Below, piece after piece: positions 1 to 8,409 of a DNA stretch of 64,000 nucleotides; positions within the stretch are counted from its first letter, which is position 1; each line of letters begins with the position of its first letter. The DNA is taken from the NCBI RefSeq assembly GCF_004791025.1, contig NZ_SRUO01000010.1, positions 124,001 to 188,000 on the forward strand. The letters run 5' to 3'. The translations under genes and the position numbers were made by a program. The notes under the pieces are model-generated. The model was not told the origin of the DNA, searched no databases, and saw nothing but the letters and a program-made list of their open reading frames with translations. This stretch comes from Mesorhizobium sp. M4B.F.Ca.ET.203.01.1.1 (GTDB lineage: Bacteria; Pseudomonadota; Alphaproteobacteria; Rhizobiales; Rhizobiaceae).

Positions 1-635
1 TGCTGCGCCACACCGCGATCGTCGGCAAGATCGACCGCCAGACCCCGATCGTGAATTCCAAGATCAACGAGATCATCGTCAATCCCTACTGGAATGCCCC
101 GGTCTCGATCGTGCGCAAGGATATCATTCCGCTGATGCGCAAGGATCCCAACTACCTCAAGGACAGCCACATCCGCCTGTTCGCGCCGGATGGCAGCGAG
201 GTCGACCCAATGACGGTCGACTGGTCGACGGATGACGCCGAGAAGTACCGCTTCCGCCAGGATCCGGGCGCCGGCAACGCCATGGCCTCGGTCAAGATCA
301 ACTTCCCCAGCCCGGATGGCGTCTACATGCACGACACGCCGCAGCAGAGCCTGTTCGGCAAGCTGATGCGCTTCGACTCCTCGGGCTGCGTGCGCGTCCA
401 GAACGTGCGTGACCTCGTCACCTGGATCCTGCGCGACACGCCCGGTTGGGACCGCCAGCATTTCGAGGCGACGATCAAGACCGGCGAAAACACCCCGGTT
501 CAGGTGACCAACCCGGTGCCGGTCCACTTCCTCTATCTTTCGGCATGGTCGACGGGCCCCGGCGTCGTGCAATTCCGCGACGACATCTACGGCCTTGACG
601 GCAACGAAGAGCTGCAGATCACGTCTTCGCTCTAA
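1..635 (+). CDS. L,D-transpeptidase (YkuD/YcbB type), 3' part only
   Basis: The reading frame is already open at base 3 and runs to TAA at 633-635, so the start lies before the window. The visible C-terminal part carries the YkuD catalytic signature: a histidine in HDTPQQSLFGK followed by SSGCVRVQN, with the nucleophilic cysteine codon at 387-389. Such enzymes form 3-3 peptidoglycan cross-links or attach proteins to peptidoglycan in the periplasm. The residues before and after the motif resemble large YcbB-like transpeptidases rather than short ErfK-like ones; that is inference, because the N-terminal domain cannot be seen. A hairpin terminator follows the stop. Confidence 0.88.
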   Translation, partial: LRHTAIVGKIDRQTPIVNSKINEIIVNPYWNAPVSIVRKDIIPLMRKDPNYLKDSHIRLFAPDGSEVDPMTVDWSTDDAEKYRFRQDPGAGNAMASVKINFPSPDGVYMHDTPQQSLFGKLMRFDSSGCVRVQNVRDLVTWILRDTPGWDRQHFEATIKTGENTPVQVTNPVPVHFLYLSAWSTGPGVVQFRDDIYGLDGNEELQITSSL

Positions 636-654
636 GCGACTGGAATCTTTATTG

Positions 655-681
655 AAAAGGCCGCCGATAGGCGGCCTTTTT
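655..681 (+). terminator. Rho-independent terminator after the L,D-transpeptidase
   Basis: GGCCGCC (659-665), a GATA loop and GGCGGCC (670-676) form a perfect stem followed by five T. It lies about 20 bases after the stop codon. Confidence 0.85.
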
Positions 682-770
682 GCTTTCCGCCTTCCGTCAG
701 CTAGCCTTCGTCACGACTGGACGGCGCGACCTGCTTTGCGCATGGTCGGGCAATATTCGGAATCGCCGCC

Positions 771-2411
771 ATGCATGTCGCCGTCTTCATCCTGGTCATG
801 CTCGTGTTCGTCGCGCTTTCGGGCGCCCTGGTCCGGCTCGTGCGCGTTCCGTTGCCGGTGCTACAGATCGCCATAGGCGCGGCCCTTGCCTGGCCGGCGC
901 GCGGCCTGCATGTCGAGATTGACCCGGAGCTGTTCCTCCTGGTGTTCATCCCGCCGCTCCTGTTCGGCGATGCCGTCGCCGCGCCCAAGCGCGAGCTTCT
1001 GGCGCTGCGCGGGCCGATCCTCGACCTCGCCATCGGGCTGGTCTTCTTCACCATCGTCGGCTTCGGCTATGCCTTGCACTGGCTGGTGCCGAGCATCCCG
1101 CTGGTCGTCGCCTTCGCGCTCGCCGCCGTGCTGTCGCCGACCGATGCGGTCGCCGTGTCCTCGATCGTCGACAGGAACGTGGTTCCGGCGCGGCTGATGC
1201 ACATACTGGAGGGCGAGTCGCTGCTCAACGACGCGTCCGGCCTCGTCATGTTCCGCTTCGCCGTCGCGGCGGCGCTGACCGGCAGCTTCTCTTTGGCCGC
1301 TGCGTCGCTGACGTTCCTCTATGCGGTCGCCGCCGGCATCCTGGCCGGCGTGGTGGCGCTGATCGTCGCCGCCAAGACGCTGCAGTTGCTCAACCGCATC
1401 GGTGGCGTGCCGTCCGAGGCGCAGGTACTGGTGATGATCCTGATGCCCTTCATCGCCTATCTCATCGCCGAGCACGTCGAGGCCTCGGGCATCCTGGCAG
1501 CGGTCACCGCCGGCCTGCTCACCGGCGGCTCCGGCATCTTCCGCTATCTCGGCGTCTCGGCGCGCATGCAGACCATGTCGCTGTGGACGACGCTGTCCTT
1601 CATCTTCAACGGCGCGCTGTTCATCCTGCTTGGCCTGCAGCTTCCCGACATCATCCGCAACGTGCCGCCGGCACTTTCCAGCCGGCATTGGTTGATCGAG
1701 CCCGCGGCGACGGTGCTGATCCTGACGGTCTGCCTGATCGGCCTGCGCTTCCTGTGGATCTGGGTCGGTGACATCGCGCAGCGCGTGGGGGCGCGGTTCG
1801 GCAAGCACAAGGCCGAGCCGTTCGGGATGCGCGTTCGGCTCGCCGGTTCGGTCGCCGGCGTGCGCGGCGCCATCACGCTGGCCGGCATCCTGTCGCTGCC
1901 GCTCACCATGGCCGACGGCTCGCCCTTTCCGTCACGCGACGTCGTCATCTTCCTCGCCGCCGGCGTGATCATCTGTTCGCTGACGATCGCCAGCCTGGCC
2001 CTGCCGAAGATCGCGCGCGGGCTGGTCGAGCCCGGCGAGGACCCGGGCGCCGCCGAGGAACGGCGGGCGCGCGTCGGCGCCGCCAACGCGGCGATCGCCA
2101 GGATCGAGAGCATCGCCAATGAAGGGGGTGAGGGCGAGGCCGCCGAGGCGAGGCTCGCGGTCGCCGACAGCATCGTCGCCGGCTACCGCCGCCGCATAGC
2201 CGCCTCCGACGAGGCCGACGAGGCGCGCGCCGAGGCCCGCGAGGCGGGGCGCCTGGAACTGGAACTCAGGCACGCCGGCATCGAGGCCGAGCGGGGCGCC
2301 GTGCGCGCCATGTTCCGCAGCCGCGAGATCAACGACCATACGATGCGGGCGCTGCTTGCCGAGATCACGCTCACCGAAGCCCTGCTGAAAAGCCGGCGGG
2401 AGCGGAAATAG
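771..2411 (+). CDS. Na+/H+ antiporter, CPA1 (NhaP-like) family
   Basis: A 546-residue inner-membrane antiporter exchanging cytoplasmic Na+ (or K+) for H+. About twelve hydrophobic segments fill residues 1-415. The CPA1 hallmarks SPTDAVAV and EGESLLNDASGLV are present; they carry the acidic residues of the ion site. The tail after about residue 420 is charged, rich in Ala, Glu and Arg, and likely a cytoplasmic regulatory helix. The length matches prokaryotic NhaP/YjcE-type exchangers. The gene stands alone between a terminator and the glyA leader. The transported ion cannot be settled from sequence. Confidence 0.92.
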   Translation: MHVAVFILVMLVFVALSGALVRLVRVPLPVLQIAIGAALAWPARGLHVEIDPELFLLVFIPPLLFGDAVAAPKRELLALRGPILDLAIGLVFFTIVGFGYALHWLVPSIPLVVAFALAAVLSPTDAVAVSSIVDRNVVPARLMHILEGESLLNDASGLVMFRFAVAAALTGSFSLAAASLTFLYAVAAGILAGVVALIVAAKTLQLLNRIGGVPSEAQVLVMILMPFIAYLIAEHVEASGILAAVTAGLLTGGSGIFRYLGVSARMQTMSLWTTLSFIFNGALFILLGLQLPDIIRNVPPALSSRHWLIEPAATVLILTVCLIGLRFLWIWVGDIAQRVGARFGKHKAEPFGMRVRLAGSVAGVRGAITLAGILSLPLTMADGSPFPSRDVVIFLAAGVIICSLTIASLALPKIARGLVEPGEDPGAAEERRARVGAANAAIARIESIANEGGEGEAAEARLAVADSIVAGYRRRIAASDEADEARAEAREAGRLELELRHAGIEAERGAVRAMFRSREINDHTMRALLAEITLTEALLKSRRERK

Positions 2412-2502
2412 ACCTCGCGCCGCTGGCGTTGACGCAAACCGGCCAGCAAATTTCGCGGCGCAAACGTGGCGAGGCGAAGACAACTGTGTTAATGGCGCGG
2501 CA

Positions 2503-2551
2503 ATGCATGTCGCCCAAGAGTGCGCAGCGGTTTTGGGGCAACGATATGCAT
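2503..2551. repeat. Imperfect palindromic intergenic element upstream of glyA
   Basis: The left arm begins ATGCATGTCGCCCAA and the right arm is TTGGGGCAACGATATGCAT. Their ends pair (ATGCAT with ATGCAT, CCAA with TTGG) with a small bulge. I recognise this type of sequence from memory as frequent between genes in Rhizobiales, particularly mesorhizobia. It ends 33 bases before the glyA start, so it would lie in the 5' leader. Confidence 0.6.
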
Positions 2552-2584
2552 GAACAAATTGCCCCGAACCGGAGGATTTCAGGC

Positions 2585-3898
2585 ATGGCAACAGCAGCGG
2601 CAGCGTCGAACAAATTCGAATCCTTCTTCGAGACCACGCTGGCCGACGCCGATCCGGAGATTTTCGGCGCCATCCGCAACGAGCTCGGCCGCCAGCGCCA
2701 TGAGATTGAGCTGATCGCTTCCGAAAACATCGTCTCGCGCGCTGTCCTGGAAGCGCAGGGCTCGATCATGACCAACAAATATGCCGAGGGCTATCCAGGC
2801 AAGCGCTACTATGGCGGCTGCCAGTTCGTCGACGTGGCCGAGGAACTGGCCATCGAACGCGCGAAAAAGCTGTTCGGCTGCAACTTCGCCAACGTCCAGC
2901 CGAATTCCGGCAGCCAGATGAACCAGGCCGTATTCCTGGCGCTGCTGCAGCCCGGCGACACCTTCATGGGCCTCGACCTCAATTCCGGCGGCCATCTCAC
3001 CCACGGCTCGCCGGTCAACATGAGCGGCAAGTGGTTCAAGGTCGTCTCCTACGGCGTGCGCAAGGACGACCATCTGCTCGACATGGACGCGATCGAGAAG
3101 ACCGCGCATGAGACCAAGCCGAAGCTGATCCTGGCCGGCGGCACCGCCTATTCCCGCATCTGGGACTGGAAGCGTTTCCGCGAGATCGCCGATGCGGTGG
3201 GCGCCTATCTGATGGTCGACATGGCCCACATCGCCGGCCTCGTCGCCGGCGGCGTGCATCCGTCGCCGTTGCCGCACGCCCATGTCGTGACGACGACCAC
3301 GCACAAGTCGCTGCGCGGCCCGCGTGGCGGCCTGATCCTTTGCAACGACGAAGACATCGCCAAGAAGATGAATTCGGCCGTCTTCCCGGGCCTGCAGGGC
3401 GGTCCGCTGATGCACGTCATCGCCGCCAAGGCGGTGGCGCTGGGCGAGGCGCTGAAGCCGAGCTTCAAGCTCTATGCCGAGAGCGTCGCCGCCAACGCCA
3501 AGGCGCTGGCATCGAGCCTGAAGGAGACGGGCCTCGACATCGTCTCCGGCGGCACCGATAACCACCTGATGCTGGTCGATCTGCGCCCCAAGAACGCCAC
3601 CGGCAAGCGCGCCGAGGCGGCACTCGGCCGCGCCAACATCACCTGCAACAAGAACGGCATCCCCTTCGATCCGGAAAAGCCCTTCGTCACCTCGGGTGTG
3701 CGCCTCGGCACGCCGGCCGGCACGACGCGCGGCTTCGGCCAGGCCGAGTTCCGCGAGATCGGCAAGCTGATCGCCGAGGTGCTGGACGGGTTGAAGGTGG
3801 CGAACTCCGACGAGGGCAACGCGGCCGTCGAGGCGGCGGTGAAGGCCAAGGTCGTGGCGCTCACCGATCGCTTCCCGCTCTATCCCTATCTCGGTTGA
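2585..3898 (+). CDS. glyA: Serine hydroxymethyltransferase
   Basis: A PLP enzyme that interconverts serine plus tetrahydrofolate with glycine plus methylene-tetrahydrofolate. It is the main cytoplasmic source of one-carbon units. The 437-residue product carries the SHMT signatures ELIASENIVS near the N-terminus and VVTTTTHKSLRGPRGG, where Lys241 is the PLP Schiff-base lysine. The ATG at 2585 was chosen because a clear GGAGG lies just upstream at about 2571-2575 and homology begins there. The frame stays open upstream to 2429, but that stretch includes the palindromic element and is not protein-like. Confidence 0.97.
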   Translation: MATAAAASNKFESFFETTLADADPEIFGAIRNELGRQRHEIELIASENIVSRAVLEAQGSIMTNKYAEGYPGKRYYGGCQFVDVAEELAIERAKKLFGCNFANVQPNSGSQMNQAVFLALLQPGDTFMGLDLNSGGHLTHGSPVNMSGKWFKVVSYGVRKDDHLLDMDAIEKTAHETKPKLILAGGTAYSRIWDWKRFREIADAVGAYLMVDMAHIAGLVAGGVHPSPLPHAHVVTTTTHKSLRGPRGGLILCNDEDIAKKMNSAVFPGLQGGPLMHVIAAKAVALGEALKPSFKLYAESVAANAKALASSLKETGLDIVSGGTDNHLMLVDLRPKNATGKRAEAALGRANITCNKNGIPFDPEKPFVTSGVRLGTPAGTTRGFGQAEFREIGKLIAEVLDGLKVANSDEGNAAVEAAVKAKVVALTDRFPLYPYLG

Positions 3899-3981
3899 CC
3901 TGAAGCCTCGCGTCATTCTTATTGGCCACGACGGGAAGCGCCGCTCCGGATGGAGCGGCGATCCGGACAGGAGCCTTGTTG

Positions 3982-4608
3982 ATGATGCGATTTCCATGTC
4001 TCGGCGCTCTCGCGGCGCTTCTGGCGGCCTCGCCGTTGACCGGCGCCGCCCAGGCGCAGACCACGACGACGGCGCCCAAGGCAGGGACGGCGCCGGCCGC
4101 ATCGCCTGCGCCTGCGTCGCCCCCGCCTGCATCTCCCAAGACCGAGACCTTCGGCAGGTGGTCCACCATTATCGATGAAGTCAACACCGGTGAGGATGTG
4201 CGCAGAACCTGCGCCGCCTCGACGGCGTTCCTCGACCAGAACGGCACCGGCGGCACGCTGACGCTTGCCATCTCGAACGGCGACGCATTGCCGCCCGACG
4301 GCTATCCGAGCCTCGTCATCGCGCTGCGGAACAAGGATCTGCCGGCCGGCGAGAGCATTCCCGCAGTGTTTGGCGACGACAAGGGCAAGGTCAAGGCGAC
4401 CGTCAGCGCCGATATCGGCGACCAGTGGATGCTGGACAACAAGAAGGACGTCGCGCTTGCCCTGCTGCGGGCCATGCGGCGCGCGGCCGCGATCGATGTC
4501 GTCTTCGCCAACAAGCCGGTTGCCAGCATATCGATGGACGGCTTCACCAAGGCCTACCGCAGCCTTGGCGCGTCCTGCGGCTTCCCGACCACCGACGTCG
4601 CGCCCTGA
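3982..4608 (+). CDS. Secreted protein of unknown function, distantly IalB-like
   Basis: The predicted precursor of about 208 residues starts with a signal peptide (MMRFPCLGALAALLAASP, cleavage near AQA). A Thr/Ala/Pro-rich linker follows (about residues 24-55), then a globular domain. The domain opens with FGRWSTIIDEV and has two cysteines that could form a disulfide. The layout (short linker, Trp-containing start, paired Cys) resembles the invasion-associated locus B family of alphaproteobacteria, but I cannot prove membership. The start at 3982 has a GGAG about 8 bases upstream; the ATG at 3985 is equally possible. The product is likely periplasmic. Confidence 0.7.
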   Translation: MMRFPCLGALAALLAASPLTGAAQAQTTTTAPKAGTAPAASPAPASPPPASPKTETFGRWSTIIDEVNTGEDVRRTCAASTAFLDQNGTGGTLTLAISNGDALPPDGYPSLVIALRNKDLPAGESIPAVFGDDKGKVKATVSADIGDQWMLDNKKDVALALLRAMRRAAAIDVVFANKPVASISMDGFTKAYRSLGASCGFPTTDVAP

Positions 4609-4629
4609 CAGGCAGCAAGGAGCCGCGCC

Positions 4630-4959
4630 ATGGACATTCTCTGGAAAGGTGTCGTCGGCGGCCTCGTCACGGCGCTGATCGTCTGGGCCTCGAAGCGCGG
4701 CAACGTCCTGCCCGGCATCCTGCCGCTGGCGCCGACCTTCGCGGTCATCGCGCTGCTCGCGGTCGGCGCCAAGGGCAACCCGACCGGCTTTCGCGAGGCC
4801 TGTCTCGCCGGCTTCAGGACGATCCCCGCCTATCTCGCCTTCCTCGGCGCCTGTTGGCTGTTCATCGAGAGGGTAGACTATCGGCTTGCCGTTCTCGGCG
4901 GTATCGCGGTCTGGCTGGCGGCGGCGCTGGCAATCTTCCTCGCGCCTCGCTATCTCTGA
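4630..4959 (+). CDS. GlpM-like small inner-membrane protein
   Basis: A 109-residue, almost entirely hydrophobic protein with about four membrane segments (near residues 4-20, 27-46, 58-77 and 85-105). Size, segment spacing and the N-terminus WKGVVGGLVTALIVW fit the GlpM family. The namesake in Pseudomonas aeruginosa affects alginate production; the molecular role is unknown. The start lies 21 bases after the upstream secreted-protein gene, suggesting one transcript. The family call is by pattern and is moderate. Confidence 0.65.
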   Translation: MDILWKGVVGGLVTALIVWASKRGNVLPGILPLAPTFAVIALLAVGAKGNPTGFREACLAGFRTIPAYLAFLGACWLFIERVDYRLAVLGGIAVWLAAALAIFLAPRYL

Positions 4960-5045
4960 GGCACGGAAGGCCGTCCGTGCTTTGCCATCGCGGCAAAAAC
5001 CTCTAAGCCTTCCGCTCACCAAGAATCGCCAACCGAAGGCTCTCC

Positions 5046-5525
5046 ATGCGCTGTCCCTACTGCCAGTCCGAAGATACGCAGGTGAAGGATTCGCGCCCTG
5101 CCGAGGATGGCGCGGCGATCCGCAGGCGGCGCGTATGCCCCGATTGCGGCGGCCGTTTCACCACCTTCGAGCGCGTCCAGCTCCGCGACCTCGTCGTGGT
5201 CAAGAAATCCGGCCGCAAGGTGCCGTTCGACCGCGACAAGCTCTTGCGCTCGGTCGAGATCGCGGTGCGCAAGCGCAATGTCGATCCCGAGCGCATCGAC
5301 CGCGCGGTCACCGGCATCGTGCGCCAGCTTGAAAGCTCCGGCGAGACCGAAGTGGCCTCGGGCGAGGTCGGCCGGCTGGTCATGGAGGCGCTGAAGTCGC
5401 TCGACGACGTCGCCTATGTCCGCTTCGCCTCGGTCTATCGCAATTTCCGCGAGGCCAAGGATTTCCATGAGCTGCTCGGCGAGCTGAAGGGCGACGAAGA
5501 CAAGAGCGAAGAGGACGCAGGTTGA
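5046..5525 (+). CDS. nrdR: Transcriptional repressor NrdR
   Basis: NrdR represses ribonucleotide reductase genes by sensing ATP/dATP. The 159-residue product has the zinc ribbon CPYC...CPDC in residues 3-34 and the following GGRFTTFERV, then an ATP-cone domain (about residues 49-139, starting VKKSGRKVPFDRDKL). Length is typical. It is translationally coupled to ribD: its TGA overlaps a TTG and lies 2 bases before the ribD ATG. The glyA-nrdR-rib-nusB order is common in Rhizobiales. Confidence 0.97.
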   Translation: MRCPYCQSEDTQVKDSRPAEDGAAIRRRRVCPDCGGRFTTFERVQLRDLVVVKKSGRKVPFDRDKLLRSVEIAVRKRNVDPERIDRAVTGIVRQLESSGETEVASGEVGRLVMEALKSLDDVAYVRFASVYRNFREAKDFHELLGELKGDEDKSEEDAG

Positions 5526-5527
5526 GC

Positions 5528-6655
5528 ATGGCAGGGCCGCGACCAAGCCCGGCCGGGCAGGAAGCTCTCGATCGCCGTTTCATGGCGGCGGCGCTGCGGC
5601 TGTCGCGAAAAAACGCCGGACGCACCTCGACCAACCCGTCCGTCGGCACGATCATCGTCCGCGACGATGGCGCCGGGCCGATGATCGTCGGCACCGGCGT
5701 CACCGCGGTCGGTGGCCGGCCGCATGCCGAGACCGAAGCGCTGACCGAGGCGGGCGAACTCGCGCGCGGCGCCACCGCCTATGTGACGCTGGAGCCATGC
5801 GCCCACCACGGCCGCACGCCGCCTTGCGCCAACGCGCTGGTCAATGCCGGCATTGCGCGTGTCGTCGGCGCGGCCAGCGACCCCGATCCGCGCGTTTCCG
5901 GCCAAGGCTACGCCATCCTGCGTTCCGCGGGCATCGAGGTTGTCGAAAGAGTGCTCGCCGACGAGGCTTTGGAGCAGATGGCCGGTTACATGATTCGATC
6001 ACTCAGGAAACGGCCGGAAATTATTCTGAAACTTGCGCTTTCCAGCGACGGAAAGATCGGCGTCGAGGGCGAGGGGCAGGTCGCGATCACCGGCGATATC
6101 GCGCGCCGCGAAGTCTATCTGATGCGCGCCGAAGCCGACGGCATCCTGATCGGCATCGGCACCGCGCTTGAGGACGATCCGGCGCTGACCGTACGGCTGC
6201 CCGGCCTGGAGAACCGCTCGCCGGCGCGCATCGTGCTCGACCGCCAGATCCGACTGCCGGACACCTCCAAGCTGGTCTCCGGCGTCGACCGCGTGCCGCT
6301 CTACCTCGCCGCCTGCCTCGAGGCCGATCCGCAGCGGCGGGCCACGCTTGAGCGCGCGGGCGTGCACTTCATCGGAACGGAAACGTATGGAGGTGAGGTG
6401 GCCTTGCCTGAGCTGCTCGAGGATCTGGCGGCGCTCGGCATGGCGAGCGTCCTGGTCGAGGGGGGCGCCAGGGTGGCCAAGGCTTTCCTCGACGAAGACC
6501 TGGTCGATCGCATCGTGCTGTTCGGCGGGCCGGACGCGATCGGCGAAGAAGGCATTGCATCGCCCATCGACGCCGACCATATCCCGGCAGGTTTCCGCAA
6601 GTTGCGCGAGATGCGCTTCGGCGAGGACAGCTACGCCGAGTGGGTAAGACCATGA
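5528..6655 (+). CDS. ribD: Bifunctional diaminohydroxyphosphoribosylaminopyrimidine deaminase / 5-amino-6-(5-phosphoribosylamino)uracil reductase
   Basis: Catalyses the second and third steps of riboflavin synthesis from GTP. The N-terminal deaminase domain (about residues 10-150) has the zinc site GRPHAETEAL and EPCAHHGRTPPC. The C-terminal NADPH reductase domain (about 155-370) begins RPEIILKLALSSDGKI. At about 375 residues it is full length. The start is ATG 5528; a TTG at 5522 overlapping the nrdR stop is an alternative. It heads the rib cluster ribD-ribE-ribH. Confidence 0.95.
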   Translation: MAGPRPSPAGQEALDRRFMAAALRLSRKNAGRTSTNPSVGTIIVRDDGAGPMIVGTGVTAVGGRPHAETEALTEAGELARGATAYVTLEPCAHHGRTPPCANALVNAGIARVVGAASDPDPRVSGQGYAILRSAGIEVVERVLADEALEQMAGYMIRSLRKRPEIILKLALSSDGKIGVEGEGQVAITGDIARREVYLMRAEADGILIGIGTALEDDPALTVRLPGLENRSPARIVLDRQIRLPDTSKLVSGVDRVPLYLAACLEADPQRRATLERAGVHFIGTETYGGEVALPELLEDLAALGMASVLVEGGARVAKAFLDEDLVDRIVLFGGPDAIGEEGIASPIDADHIPAGFRKLREMRFGEDSYAEWVRP

Positions 6656-6704
6656 CCCAAGAAATGGGAACCGGTTTGGTCAACCTGAAAGACAGAGACA
6701 TCTG

Positions 6705-7322
6705 ATGTTCACGGGAATTGTTACCGATGTCGGCACCGTCGCTGCCGTGACGCCGCTCAGGGAAGGGGTCGGACTGCGCATCGACACCGCCTATGACCCG
6801 GAAGGCATCGCCATCGGCGCCTCGATCTCCTGCGCCGGCGTCTGCCTGACGGTGACGGCGTTGCCGGAAGGCGGCTCCAACGCCCGCTGGTTCGAGGTCG
6901 AGGCCTGGGAAGAGGCGCTCAGGCTGACCACAGCGATGGGCTGGAAGTCCGGCACTAGGATCAATCTGGAACGGGCGCTGAAGATCGGCGACGAGCTCGG
7001 CGGCCACATCGTGTCCGGTCATGTCGACGGCACGGCCGAGATTGTCGAGCGCAAGGACGAGGGCGACGCCGTGCGCTTCACGCTCGAAGCGCCGCGCGAG
7101 CTCGCGAAATTCATCGCGCCAAAGGGCTCGGTCGCGCTCGACGGCACTTCGCTCACCGTCAACAAGGTCGAGGGCACCCGCTTCGACGTGCTGCTGATCC
7201 ACCATTCGCTGACCGTCACCACCTGGGGCGAACGCCAGGTCGGCGACCGCGTGAACCTCGAGATCGACACCATGGCTCGCTACGCCGCGCGCCTGGCGGA
7301 GGCGGCGAAAGAAGGGCTTTGA
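6705..7322 (+). CDS. ribE: Riboflavin synthase, alpha chain
   Basis: Dismutates two 6,7-dimethyl-8-ribityllumazine molecules to riboflavin. The 205-residue product begins MFTGIVTDVGTV, the hallmark N-terminus. It contains two lumazine-binding barrel repeats (about 1-95 and 96-190); the second repeat contains GGHIVSGHVDG, typical of the family. It lies 49 bases after ribD. I looked for an FMN riboswitch ahead of the rib genes and did not see the conserved core. Confidence 0.96.
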   Translation: MFTGIVTDVGTVAAVTPLREGVGLRIDTAYDPEGIAIGASISCAGVCLTVTALPEGGSNARWFEVEAWEEALRLTTAMGWKSGTRINLERALKIGDELGGHIVSGHVDGTAEIVERKDEGDAVRFTLEAPRELAKFIAPKGSVALDGTSLTVNKVEGTRFDVLLIHHSLTVTTWGERQVGDRVNLEIDTMARYAARLAEAAKEGL

Positions 7323-7417
7323 GCCACCCCGGCAAATTAGACCGGGCCTGAGCATCGGACAAAGCTTGCGAATGCTGCCGCTTCGGCCTAAGTCACCGGC
7401 GACCCCCGGAGACATCT

Positions 7418-7912
7418 ATGGCTGGCATATCCCAACACGGCAAAGCGTTCATCCGTCCGAAGGACAAGGCGCACCTTCTCATCGTCGAGGCGCGCTTCCA
7501 TGACGACCTTGCCGACGCGCTGCTCGAAGGCGCAACGAGTGCGCTGGACGAGGCAGGCGCGACCTATGACGTCGTCACCGTCCCCGGCTCGCTGGAAATC
7601 CCGGCAGTGATCACCTTCGCGCTCGACGGCGCCGCCGAAGGCGGCACCGCCTATGACGGTTTCGTGGCGCTGGGCACCATCGTGCGCGGCGACACCTACC
7701 ATTTCGACATCGTCGCCAATGAATCGAGCCGCGCGCTGATGGACCTCTCCGTGCAGGAAGCGGTCTGCATCGGCAATGGCATCCTGACCACCGAGAACGA
7801 CGCCCAGGCCTGGACGCGCGCCAGACGTTCGGAAGGCGACAAGGGCGGCTTTGCCGCGCGCGCGGCTCTGACCATGATCGCCCTCAAACAGCAGCTGGGA
7901 GCGCGATCGTGA
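7418..7912 (+). CDS. ribH: 6,7-dimethyl-8-ribityllumazine synthase
   Basis: Condenses 5-amino-6-ribitylaminouracil with 3,4-dihydroxybutanone phosphate, the penultimate riboflavin step. The 164-residue product shows the family pattern: an early substrate loop near IVEARFHDDLADALL, VPGSLEIPAVI around residues 50-60, and GTIVRGDTYHFDIV with the catalytic histidine region at about residues 87-100. The 3' end overlaps nusB by four bases (GTGA), so the two are coupled. The rib genes and nusB therefore probably form one operon. Confidence 0.96.
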   Translation: MAGISQHGKAFIRPKDKAHLLIVEARFHDDLADALLEGATSALDEAGATYDVVTVPGSLEIPAVITFALDGAAEGGTAYDGFVALGTIVRGDTYHFDIVANESSRALMDLSVQEAVCIGNGILTTENDAQAWTRARRSEGDKGGFAARAALTMIALKQQLGARS

Positions 7913-8409
7913 GCGAGCCCGCGTCGCCCGGCCAGCCCACGGCCCGCCACGCCAACAAGCGCGGCGCCGCCCGGCTCGCCGCCGTGCAGGCGCTCTACCA
8001 GATGGACGTTGCCGGCAGTGGCGTGATCGAGATCACGGCCGAGTACGAAGCGTTCCGGCTCGGCAAGGAAGTCGACGGCGCGCTCTATCGCGAGGCCGAT
8101 GCGCAATGGTTCCGCGCCATCCTCACCGGTGTCGTCGAGAACCAGAAGACCATCGATCCGGTCATCCGCCAGGCGCTGACCGACGACTGGCCGCTGTCGC
8201 GGCTGGATTCGACGCTGCGCGCCATCCTGCGCGCCGGCGTCTACGAGCTGATGAAGCGCGACGACGTTCCGGTGGCGGTGATCGTCTCGGAATATGTCGA
8301 CATCGCCAAGGCCTTCTACGAGGAAGACGAACCGAAGCTCACCAACGCCGTGCTCGACCGCGTGTCGCGCCGGGTGCGCGGCGAAGGCCGCGGCAAGGAC
8401 GCTTCGTGA
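7909..8409 (+). CDS. nusB: Transcription antitermination factor NusB
   Basis: NusB with NusE binds boxA RNA and supports rRNA antitermination. The 166-residue all-helical product has the typical elements ARLAAVQALYQMDV near the N-terminus and LDSTLRAILRAGVYEL near residue 100. The GTG start overlaps the ribH stop (GTGA). Its own stop overlaps the GTG of the following MFS gene in the same way. Confidence 0.96.
   Translation: MSEPASPGQPTARHANKRGAARLAAVQALYQMDVAGSGVIEITAEYEAFRLGKEVDGALYREADAQWFRAILTGVVENQKTIDPVIRQALTDDWPLSRLDSTLRAILRAGVYELMKRDDVPVAVIVSEYVDIAKAFYEEDEPKLTNAVLDRVSRRVRGEGRGKDAS

Noticed and set aside
3939..3960. Terminator after glyA
   Set aside because: CGCCGCTCC and GGAGCGGCG form a good stem, but no T run follows and the next gene begins 22 bases later, so termination is doubtful.
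6656..7417. Possible FMN riboswitch near ribE/ribH
   Set aside because: Neither intergenic gap is long enough or carries the conserved RFN core.
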